Assembly: GCA_902472305.1 (NCBI GenBank)
Contig: CABRNK010000003.1
Coordinates: 124,001 to 188,000, forward strand
Source: Hominenteromicrobium sp900549945
GTDB lineage: Bacteria; Bacillota; Clostridia; Oscillospirales; Acutalibacteraceae
Length of the DNA stretch: 64,000 nt
Direction of reading: 5' to 3'
Part shown: one piece after another, positions 16,419 to 23,661 of the stretch
How positions within the stretch are numbered: the stretch's first letter is position 1
Layout of the letters: every line of letters begins with the position of its first letter
Notes under the pieces: model-generated
What the model saw: the letters and a program-made list of their open reading frames with translations, nothing else
The model's database searches: none
Told to the model about the DNA's origin: nothing
Position numbers and translations under genes: made by a program

Positions 16419-17780
16419 ATGATCGACACACATGACATTCTGGAAACGATCAACATGATCGACAACGAGAATCTGGACGTCCGCACCATCACGATGGGCA
16501 TCTCGCTTCTCGATTGCATCGATTCCGACATCGATAAGGCCTGCACAAAGGTCTACGACAAGATCTGCGGCTATGCGGAGCATCTCGTGCAGACCGGCGA
16601 GGACATCAGCCGTGAGTACGGCATTCCGATCGTGAACAAGCGCATCGCCGTCACGCCGATCGCGATGCTCGCCGGTGCCAACCCCGCCGCAAGCCCGGTG
16701 CATTTCGCAAAGGCACTCGACCGCGCGGCGAAAACCGTAGGTGTCAACTTCATCGGCGGCTACTCGGCGCTCGTCCACAAGGGCTTCGCCCCCGGCGACT
16801 ACGCCCTGATCGAGAGCATTCCGGAGGCGCTCAGCGAGACGGAATTCGTCTGCTCCTCGGTCAACATCGGCTCCACAAAAGCCGGCATCAACATGGACGC
16901 CGTCAAGAAAATGGGAAATATCGTCAAGCAGGCGGCCGTGCGCACCGCGGACCGCGACTGCATCGGCGCGGCAAAGCTCGTCGTTTTCTGCAACGCGCCG
17001 GAGGATAACCCGTTCATGGCGGGCGCCTTCCACGGTGCCGGCGAGCCGGACTGCGTCATTAACGTCGGCGTTTCCGGCCCGGGCGTCGTCCGCGCCGCGA
17101 TCGCGAAATCCGCGCCGACCGACGACATCACAGCGATCGCCGACATCATCAAAAAGACCGCGTTCAAGATCACGCGCATGGGCCAGCTCGTCGCGCAGGA
17201 GGCCTCGCGCCGCCTCTGCGTGCCGTTCGGCATTGTGGACCTCTCCCTCGCGCCGACGCCCGCGATCGGCGACAGCGTCGCGGACATTCTCGAGGCGATG
17301 GGCCTCGAGCAGTGCGGCGCGCACGGCACGACTGCAGCCCTCGCGCTGCTCAACGACGCGGTGAAAAAGGGCGGCGTCATGGCCTCCTCGCACGTCGGCG
17401 GCCTTTCGGGCGCGTTCATCCCCGTCAGCGAGGATCAGGGCATGATCGCCGCAGCGAAGAGCGGCGCGCTCTCGATCACGAAGCTCGAGGCGATGACCGC
17501 CGTCTGTTCCGTCGGCCTCGACATGATCGTCGTCCCCGGCGACATCACGCCGGAAGTAATCTCCGGCATCATCGCGGATGAGGCGGCGATCGGCATGGTC
17601 AACTCGAAAACGACGGCTGTTCGCCTGATCCCCGCGATAGGCAAAAGCGTCGGCGACGAGCTCAATTTCGGCGGCCTGCTCGGCAGCGGCCCCGTGATGG
17701 AGGTCAACGCGAAATCGCCCGCCGTATTCGTACAGCGCGGCGGCCGTATCCCCGCGCCCCTGCAGAGCCTCAAGAACTGA
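16419..17780 (+). CDS. DUF711 (UPF0210) family protein
   Basis: A 453-residue cytosolic protein of the UPF0210/DUF711 family. It has glycine-rich conserved blocks (NIGSTKAGINMDAVKKMG, NVGVSGPGVV, GVMASSHVGGLSGAFIPVSED, GLDMIVVPGDI) and ends GRIPAPLQSLKN. The family has known structures but no firmly established reaction. The ATG at 16419 is preferred over an in-frame TTG at 16407, because the family N-terminus begins MIDTHDILETI. It is almost certainly cotranscribed with the ACT gene. Confidence 0.88.
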   Translation: MIDTHDILETINMIDNENLDVRTITMGISLLDCIDSDIDKACTKVYDKICGYAEHLVQTGEDISREYGIPIVNKRIAVTPIAMLAGANPAASPVHFAKALDRAAKTVGVNFIGGYSALVHKGFAPGDYALIESIPEALSETEFVCSSVNIGSTKAGINMDAVKKMGNIVKQAAVRTADRDCIGAAKLVVFCNAPEDNPFMAGAFHGAGEPDCVINVGVSGPGVVRAAIAKSAPTDDITAIADIIKKTAFKITRMGQLVAQEASRRLCVPFGIVDLSLAPTPAIGDSVADILEAMGLEQCGAHGTTAALALLNDAVKKGGVMASSHVGGLSGAFIPVSEDQGMIAAAKSGALSITKLEAMTAVCSVGLDMIVVPGDITPEVISGIIADEAAIGMVNSKTTAVRLIPAIGKSVGDELNFGGLLGSGPVMEVNAKSPAVFVQRGGRIPAPLQSLKN

Positions 17781-17867
17781 TTTTTTTAAGGAATCTTCTG
17801 TAAATTGTATGAACGCCGTGTGTCCGGCCATACTATCTCCAGAACGCAAAGTAAAGGAGATAATTTT

Positions 17868-18071
17868 ATGCTGGATATTATCGCGCTCATCCTCACGATC
17901 ATCGGCGGCATCAACTGGGGCCTGATCGGCATCTTCCAGTTCGATCTCGTCGCATGGATCTTCGGCGGACAGGACGCCATCCTGAGCCGCATCATCTACA
18001 CGCTGGTGGGCATCGCCGCCCTCTGGTGCATCTCCCTGTTCTTCCGGGACAACGACCTCGTGGACCGCTGA
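17868..18071 (+). CDS. Small DUF378 membrane protein (YuzA-like)
   Basis: A 67-residue protein with two membrane helices. The conserved DUF378 core is LIIGGINWGLIGIF-like (TIIGGINWGLIGIFQFDLVAW), followed by a second helix (IIYTLVGIAALWCISLFF). The function is unknown. The ATG at 17868 has an ideal GGAGA seven bases upstream; an upstream frame extension has no ribosome site. It may be the last gene of the ACT/DUF711 transcript and ends at a strong terminator. Confidence 0.85.
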   Translation: MLDIIALILTIIGGINWGLIGIFQFDLVAWIFGGQDAILSRIIYTLVGIAALWCISLFFRDNDLVDR

Positions 18072-18081
18072 AAACAGGACA

Positions 18082-18124
18082 AAGGCCGGGAGCCGCTGGA
18101 TTTGATCCAACGGCTCCCGGCCTT
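18082..18124. terminator. Strong terminator between convergent transcripts
   Basis: A 14-bp perfect stem (18082-18095 with 18111-18124) is followed on the plus strand by ttttcttttg. It ends the DUF378 transcript and may also stop the convergent GH28 transcript. Confidence 0.9.
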
Positions 18125-18254
18125 TTCTTTTGCTTTTCGTATATGCCCCGCATTCCGGGCCGCGCGAAAAGCAGTTCACCTTTACACTGTGCACGACAAG
18201 CTATTTACCTTTACGCGGTTCGAATGCCGGCGCCGTGCGGCAAACACATATACC

Positions 18255-19541
18255 TCAGGCGCGGATCACCGACCACGCGCGCGTGTTGACGTTCTCGACC
18301 TTCACGTCCGCGCCGCCGATATAGAGGCCGCAGTCCGCAGGCACCTCGAGCGCCACGCGGCCCGGTGCAAAATCAAACGTCTCGCCCTTGAGCGCGAGAT
18401 TCTTCGACGGGACGCGCGTGTAATCGATGTTGCGCAGTTCCACCTCGCGGATGCTGCCCTCGGCGCCAAAAACGCCCATTGCGTTCTCGCCGACGCAGGT
18501 CACGCCGTCGATGTGAACGTTGCGAATCGCGCAGTCCGTCTCGCGGTGCGGGTTCTGCTCCACCGGAATGTGGTAGTCGTGCTTGACAGCCATCATAAAG
18601 ATCGGCTCGCCGTTGCCCCACCAGTTGCCCGCGCGGATCGCCGTTTCAATAATCATATTTGAAACGCGCACGTTCTCGACCAGCGCGCCCTCGTCGTTGC
18701 ACATGAAGCACAGGCCGCGGTTGCTCTCCTTGATGATGCAGTTCGAGATCGTCACGTTGCGGATATGGCTGTAAATGTAGCCGATGACGATCGCCTTCGA
18801 GCAGGAGCGCAGTACGCAGTTCGTGATGACGATGTCCTCGCAGGGCTTGCCCCAGTTCGTGATGCCGGAAAGCGCGATGCAGTCGTCGCCGCTCGAGATG
18901 TTGCAGTCCGAAATGATCGCGCCCTTGCAGCTGCAGAAGTGGATGCCGTCGTCGTTCGGCACGTTGCGGTCCGTATCAATTGTAAGGCCAAGCACCTTTA
19001 CATTCTCACACTCGTTGAAGCTGAGCGTCCAGCACGGTGCGTCGATCACGCGGATGCCGCGCAGCGTGACGTTCTTCGAATTGTGGAAGAAAATGCACTG
19101 GCTCGGGCGCGTGCCGATCGGGTACGTGCACTCATCGACCTGCGCCTGCGTGAACGGCACGCGGCTCTCTGGCACATTCTTGACCGATGTGTCGTAGAAC
19201 GATTTGCCGGAAAGGTCGATCGTACCGCTGCCGTCGATCGTCACATTGTCGTACCCGAGGTTCACGATCATCGCGCGCAGCACGCCGAGCTCGTTGTGCA
19301 CGTAGTCCTGCGGCGGATAATCCGCGAGATTTTCGGAGGCCTTCAGCACCGCGCCGGCCTCGAGATGCAGCGATACGCCGTGCAGGTTCAGTGTGCCGGT
19401 GAGGAAAACGCCGCCGGGCACACACACCGTCTCGCCGGTTTTGGCCGCGGCGTCGATCGCCGCCTGAATGCTTTCCGTGTTGAGCGCGGCGCCGTCGCCG
19501 ACTGCGCCGAATTTTGTAATATCAAGCATTTTTGTTTCCAT
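18255..19541 (-). CDS. GH28-like (polygalacturonase family) glycosidase, variant active site
   Basis: A 428-residue right-handed beta-helix protein without a signal peptide, so probably cytosolic and acting on imported oligosaccharides. The N-terminus DITKFGAVGDGAALNTESIQ and the NVTIDGSGTIDLSG repeat are typical. Family catalytic acids are visible: D198 in PNDDGIH and D219/D220 in SSGDDCIAL. However, the usual Gly-His is Gly-Tyr (G254-Y255, VIGYIYSH) and the usual RIK is N-R-G (274-276). The specificity may therefore differ from polygalacturonase, with rhamnogalacturonan or an unsaturated uronide as candidates. The start at 19541 has AAGGAAAAGGA; M5 is an alternative. It follows the sugar importer genes on the same strand. 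Confidence 0.82.
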   Translation of the reverse strand: METKMLDITKFGAVGDGAALNTESIQAAIDAAAKTGETVCVPGGVFLTGTLNLHGVSLHLEAGAVLKASENLADYPPQDYVHNELGVLRAMIVNLGYDNVTIDGSGTIDLSGKSFYDTSVKNVPESRVPFTQAQVDECTYPIGTRPSQCIFFHNSKNVTLRGIRVIDAPCWTLSFNECENVKVLGLTIDTDRNVPNDDGIHFCSCKGAIISDCNISSGDDCIALSGITNWGKPCEDIVITNCVLRSCSKAIVIGYIYSHIRNVTISNCIIKESNRGLCFMCNDEGALVENVRVSNMIIETAIRAGNWWGNGEPIFMMAVKHDYHIPVEQNPHRETDCAIRNVHIDGVTCVGENAMGVFGAEGSIREVELRNIDYTRVPSKNLALKGETFDFAPGRVALEVPADCGLYIGGADVKVENVNTRAWSVIRA

Positions 19542-19629
19542 TCCTTTTCCTTGTTTTTGCTGTGCGCTTTATGGAACAATTTATCACGGATGCCCGCCGC
19601 TGTCCATCTCTCCCGCGCTAAAAGCCGCA

Positions 19630-19658
19630 GGGGCGCAGGAGCCTGTGTCCTGCGTCCC
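19630..19658 (-). terminator. Hairpin between binding-protein gene and GH28 gene
   Basis: A near-perfect stem (ggggcgcagga with tcctgcgtcccc) lies between the two genes and is followed on the minus strand by TGCGGCTTTTAG. It could reduce GH28 transcription relative to the binding protein or protect the upstream message. Confidence 0.45.
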
Positions 19659-19684
19659 CGCAATTCTGTCTATTAGGTTCTGAA

Positions 19685-21298
19685 TCAGCCCTCGGTCGTG
19701 CCCTTCGCGTTTTCGAGCGCGCTCGGGTTCGCCTCAAGGTAAGCCGCAAACTGGGTTCTGTACTCCTCGAGGTAGGTATCGAGGCCAGCCGCCTTCAGCT
19801 TCTCGATCGCGGCGTCGATGTTCTCCTCATAGGGAACCATGCCGACCTTGATCGGGTAAATCGAGGCGATGATCTCGGTCTGGAGGTTCGTCAGCTCGCT
19901 CTGGACGTTCGTCGCGTCGAAGATAAAGCCGGCTGCCGGCGAGATCACGTAGTTTTCGGACTTGTACGTCGAGTAATCGATATAATCGTCCGTCGAGTTG
20001 TACGCATAGTTCATGTACGGCAGGTAGCCCGTCATCCACGTCGTCATGTCGTAGATCGCGTTGCCGTCCTCACCCTTGACCTGCTCCATTCTGTGGTCGC
20101 CGGTCATGGTGTAGTGCGTGCCCTCGATGCCGTAGTGGTAGAGGTTGTGGTTCTCCTCGGAGGCATACAGCCAGTTGAGGAACTTGAGGCCGGATTCCGG
20201 GTCCTCTGCCGTCGCGGAGATCGCATTCAGGTTCTGCACATAGGTATAGATCATATCGGGCGTATCCTCGGAGAAGCTTCTCACCCACTTAACTTCAGCG
20301 CCCTCCACGCCGTTCTCCTGCATCGTGACGCCCTGATTCGGGTCGAACGTCTGAGACGGGAGCATTGCGCCGAACTTCGCGTCGTCGTACTTCTTCTGGG
20401 AATCTCTGTTGAGGATATCCGGGTCGATCAGACCGGCCTGATACATCTCATAGTAGGTGTCCGCATCCTGCTTGAACTCCTCGGACTCATAGAAGGAATC
20501 GACCGTGCCGTCCTGACGGATCAGAACGATGCCAAGGCTGTTTTCCACGTAGAACGGATAGGTATCGTAGCTTCTGTGCAGCCAGTGCGCCGTATCCTGA
20601 TTCTGGTGCATCCAGCTGTACGCCTTCGCGCCGGTTTCCTCCACGATGTAATCCTGCGACTTCTTCATCAGGTCGATGATTTCCTCGGTAGTTTCCGGGA
20701 ACTCGTCGTAGCCGACCGCCTCGGCAACGTCGGAGCGGTAGGTCATGTAGGACATGACGTTGTCAAACGTTCTCCAGTAGCACGGAACCGCGTACTTTTC
20801 GCCGTTGTAGAGCGTGCCGAGCCACTCGGTTTCGGTGAACTTATTGTAGAGGTCCGGATACTTTTCCATCAGCTCGTCGATCGAGATGATCGCGCCCATG
20901 CCGGCGATGGAGGACAGGTTCTTGACGTCCTGCATGACATGCAGCAGCTCGAACTCCTCGCCGGTCGTCAGCATGAGGTTCAGCTTCTCCGCGTAGGCGT
21001 CCCACGGGATGCGCGTCATGGAAACCTCGATGTTCACACCGTCCTCGAGCAGCTTTTCGTTGACAGCCGCAATGCCGGTGTCATAGTCTTCGCACAGCGT
21101 ACCGGGCTGCACGATGCGCATCGGATGAACCGTGCCGTCATCTGCGGTCTCGCCGTCGTCGCCGTTATCCGCGGCTGCGCTGCCGGTGCTGCTGTCAGAG
21201 GCCGTGTCCTCTCCCGTTCCGCCGTAGCAGGCGGCGAACGCTGTAACCATCAGAGCCAGCGCGAGAAGGAGAGCCAACAGCTTCTTCGTTTTCTTCAT
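19685..21298 (-). CDS. Extracellular sugar-binding lipoprotein of an ABC importer (LplA-like)
   Basis: A 537-residue lipid-anchored receptor of the SBP_bac_1 type. The signal MKKTKKLLALLLALALMVTA ends in a lipobox with the lipid Cys in FAACYGG. An acidic Ser/Asp-rich linker follows, then the mature domain (NIEVSMTRIPWDAYAEKLNLM, GLKFLNWLYASEENHNLYHYG, tail with Q-S-E-L-T-N-L). These features fit the LplA/YtcQ subgroup that pairs with LplB/LplC permeases and binds oligosaccharides, often pectic. It is the third gene of the operon. No ATPase gene is present, so a shared MsmX-like ATPase elsewhere must be used. Confidence 0.88.
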   Translation of the reverse strand: MKKTKKLLALLLALALMVTAFAACYGGTGEDTASDSSTGSAAADNGDDGETADDGTVHPMRIVQPGTLCEDYDTGIAAVNEKLLEDGVNIEVSMTRIPWDAYAEKLNLMLTTGEEFELLHVMQDVKNLSSIAGMGAIISIDELMEKYPDLYNKFTETEWLGTLYNGEKYAVPCYWRTFDNVMSYMTYRSDVAEAVGYDEFPETTEEIIDLMKKSQDYIVEETGAKAYSWMHQNQDTAHWLHRSYDTYPFYVENSLGIVLIRQDGTVDSFYESEEFKQDADTYYEMYQAGLIDPDILNRDSQKKYDDAKFGAMLPSQTFDPNQGVTMQENGVEGAEVKWVRSFSEDTPDMIYTYVQNLNAISATAEDPESGLKFLNWLYASEENHNLYHYGIEGTHYTMTGDHRMEQVKGEDGNAIYDMTTWMTGYLPYMNYAYNSTDDYIDYSTYKSENYVISPAAGFIFDATNVQSELTNLQTEIIASIYPIKVGMVPYEENIDAAIEKLKAAGLDTYLEEYRTQFAAYLEANPSALENAKGTTEG

Positions 21299-21363
21299 TG
21301 CTTACTTCACTCCTTGAAATGAATTTGTATTTGATAAATCGGCCTGCGCCGCAAATACCTGAA

Positions 21364-22290
21364 TTAACCCTTGACCGCGCCGACGACCATACCCTTGACG
21401 AAGTATTTCTGCAGGAACGGATAGAGGATGATGATGGGGCCCATCGTGATGACGGAGGTCGCCATCTTAAAGCTCTCCTTCGGCGGGTTTGCCGACTGCG
21501 TTGCGCCGGCGGAGAGCTTGCTGAGCGCCGTGATCTCCGACTGGATCTTGAACAGCAGCATCTGCAGGCTGTAGTAATCCTCGTCGTTGACCAGCATGAC
21601 GGCGTTGAAGTAGTTGTTCCAGTAGCCGATCGCATAGAAGAGCGCGATCGTCGCGAGAACCGGCAGGCAGAGCGGGAAGAAAATCGAGAACGCGATGCGC
21701 ACCTCGCCCGCGCCGTCGATCTTGGCCGATTCGTTGAGCTCTGCCGGGATGCCGCGCACAAAATTGCGCACGAGGAACATATTGAACGGGTTGAACATCA
21801 GGGACGGGACAATCAGCGCCCAGATATTGTCGAAGCACCCGAGGGACTTGCACATCATGTACCACGGCACAAGGCCGGCCGAAAAGACCATCGTCACGTA
21901 GAAATAGAGCGAGAGGCCGTCCCTGTAGCGGCAGGAACGGTTCGCGAGCGTGTAGCCTGCGCCGAACGTGATGAACGAGGCGACGATCGTGCCGAAAACC
22001 GTGGAAATGCCGGTGACGAAATACGCCTGCGGCACTGCGGAGGACGGCAGAAAGAGCATCTTGTACGCCGCCGCAGACCATTCGCTCGGCCAGAAGGAAT
22101 AGCCGTTCAGCGTGATCGATTTCTCACTCGAGAAGGAAACGATGATAACCAGAATAAACGGCAGGATACACATCACCGCGAACAGGAACACGATCAGATA
22201 AATAAAGAACGTGCCGATGCTTTCGCCTGTGCTCCGCTTGATTTTATTGTTTGGCATTGACGGCCGCGCCGCCATAACCGTGCTGTTCAT
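21364..22290 (-). CDS. Sugar ABC importer permease (LplC/YtcP-like)
   Basis: A 308-residue membrane permease of the MalG type. It has six predicted helices (first: IGTFFIYLIVFLFAVMCILP), the EAA loop ELNESAKIDGAGEVRIAFSI that contacts the ATPase, and the ending VVGAVKG typical of this subgroup. I chose the ATG at 22290, since GGAG lies seven bases upstream and an N-terminally longer frame has no family similarity. It lies 19 bp after the partner permease gene. Confidence 0.92.
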   Translation of the reverse strand: MNSTVMAARPSMPNNKIKRSTGESIGTFFIYLIVFLFAVMCILPFILVIIVSFSSEKSITLNGYSFWPSEWSAAAYKMLFLPSSAVPQAYFVTGISTVFGTIVASFITFGAGYTLANRSCRYRDGLSLYFYVTMVFSAGLVPWYMMCKSLGCFDNIWALIVPSLMFNPFNMFLVRNFVRGIPAELNESAKIDGAGEVRIAFSIFFPLCLPVLATIALFYAIGYWNNYFNAVMLVNDEDYYSLQMLLFKIQSEITALSKLSAGATQSANPPKESFKMATSVITMGPIIILYPFLQKYFVKGMVVGAVKG

Positions 22291-22309
22291 AGAGCAACTC
22301 CTTTCCTGA

Positions 22310-23260
22310 TCAGAACAGTGCGCCTTCGGGGAACTTCTTCCTGACAATCCAGTTGGCCATAAAGACCAGAATGAAGCCCACGATGGATTGATAGAGACCG
22401 ATCGCCATGGAAAGGCTCGGGTCGCCCGTGTTCTTAAACGTGCGGTACACGTATGTGTCAATGACCTCCGCGATCGGCATCAGCGAGCTGTTGTCGCGGA
22501 TGATCGCGTACAGCATGCCGAAGTCGCCGTAGAAGATGCGGCCGACCGACATCAGCGTCATGATGCAGATGGTCGGGGTCAAAAGCGGGATCGTGATGTA
22601 GATGATCCGCTTGAAGCGCGTCGCGCCGTCGATGTATGCCGCCTCGTAGAGGCCCTCGTCGATGCCCGTAATCGCTGCAAGGTAAACGATCGTGTTGTAT
22701 CCCGTGTTTTTCCAAATGTTGAGGAGCAGGAGGATCGGGTACCAGTAGCTCGGCGTCGAATAGAAGTTGATGCGCGAACCGCCGCCCGCCACGATCATGT
22801 TGTTGATGAGGCCCGTATCCGTGCCGAGGATGCCCTGCAGCATGTAGCTGACGATAACCCAGGAAATAAAATACGGGAAAAGCATCATGGACTGGGAGGC
22901 CTTGAGGAACTTCTTCGCCTTGACCTCGTTGAGCACGATGGCAAGCAGCACGGCGCATACCGTGCCCACCAAGAGGAACAGGATGTTGATGACGAGCGTG
23001 TTGCGCGTAACGGTCCACGCCCAGCTCGATTTAAAAAAGTATTCGAAGTTTTTGAGACCGACAAACGGGCTCATAATGCCGGTTTTGTAATTGAATTTTT
23101 CAAACGCAATCACAATGTACGGCAAAGTGAGGTACGAAAAAATGAAAGTGTACGCGATCGCCGGCAGCGCCAGAAGATACAAAAACTTATTCTGCCACAG
23201 CTCCCGAAGCGGGTTCACCCTTTTCTTTCCGACATCAACCAACGCTGACGCCTTACTCAT
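22310..23260 (-). CDS. Sugar ABC importer permease (LplB/YteP-like)
   Basis: A 316-residue permease of the MalF type and the first gene of the importer operon. The N-terminal helix is NKFLYLLALPAIAYTFIFSY. The EAA loop is LYEAAYIDGATRFKRIIYIT. The ending MANWIVRKKFPEGALF matches YteP/LplB proteins. The start at 23260 is supported by AGAAAGGGTG. A consensus promoter lies about 100 bp upstream. Confidence 0.92.
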   Translation of the reverse strand: MSKASALVDVGKKRVNPLRELWQNKFLYLLALPAIAYTFIFSYLTLPYIVIAFEKFNYKTGIMSPFVGLKNFEYFFKSSWAWTVTRNTLVINILFLLVGTVCAVLLAIVLNEVKAKKFLKASQSMMLFPYFISWVIVSYMLQGILGTDTGLINNMIVAGGGSRINFYSTPSYWYPILLLLNIWKNTGYNTIVYLAAITGIDEGLYEAAYIDGATRFKRIIYITIPLLTPTICIMTLMSVGRIFYGDFGMLYAIIRDNSSLMPIAEVIDTYVYRTFKNTGDPSLSMAIGLYQSIVGFILVFMANWIVRKKFPEGALF

Positions 23261-23358
23261 GTCTGCAATCACCCTTTCTGCGAGATGCGCGCCGGCCTGT
23301 ACATCGTGCAAGCCGCACAGATTTCAGCCGCCCGGGGCGCTCTCAACTGTTCGTTTGT

Positions 23359-23387
23359 ATCATAACATTTTGTGAATAATCTGTAAA
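23359..23387 (-). promoter_or_regulatory. Promoter of the sugar-importer operon
   Basis: TTTACA (23382-23387) and TATGAT (23359-23364) are 17 bp apart on the minus strand. The AT-rich stretch between here and the regulator gene (23388-23661) would hold the regulator's binding site. I see no gene in the 400-bp divergent region. Confidence 0.7.
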
Positions 23388-23545
23388 CTGCTCTTTTTCA
23401 CGTTAACTCCATTTTTTAGTTTTATTCAGAATTTTCTGGGTTTTTTGTAAACTTCATTTTTTGCGACTTTATGCACAAATTTGATTTGGCGCCGCTTTCG
23501 TCCTGTTTTTCGCCGTACTGCCAGACATTTTCTGAGTTTTCGGCC

Positions 23546-23574
23546 TTGTTTTTTTTCGAAAAATAGTTTATTAT
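23546..23574 (+). promoter_or_regulatory. Possible promoter of the AraC-type regulator
   Basis: TTGTTT (23546-23551) and TATTAT (23569-23574) are 17 bp apart, about 90 bp before the start codon. An overlapping TATAAA at 23572 is an alternative -10. The match is moderate. Confidence 0.4.
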
Positions 23575-23661
23575 AAATTCATACAGGTTCTGACTTTTAT
23601 TTCTGTGCATTTTTTCAGCGCTGTCCGCAGACGCTGCTGCCAATAATGGGAGGACGATTTT

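Noticed and set aside
16392..18194. A 600-codon minus-strand frame opposite DUF711 and DUF378
   Set aside because: Asp/Arg/Ala-rich shadow crossing two real genes and their terminator.
23422..23643. A 73-codon minus-strand frame in the importer/regulator intergenic region
   Set aside because: It is Asn/Lys/Ser-rich because the DNA is AT-rich, covers the likely regulator promoter and has no ribosome site.
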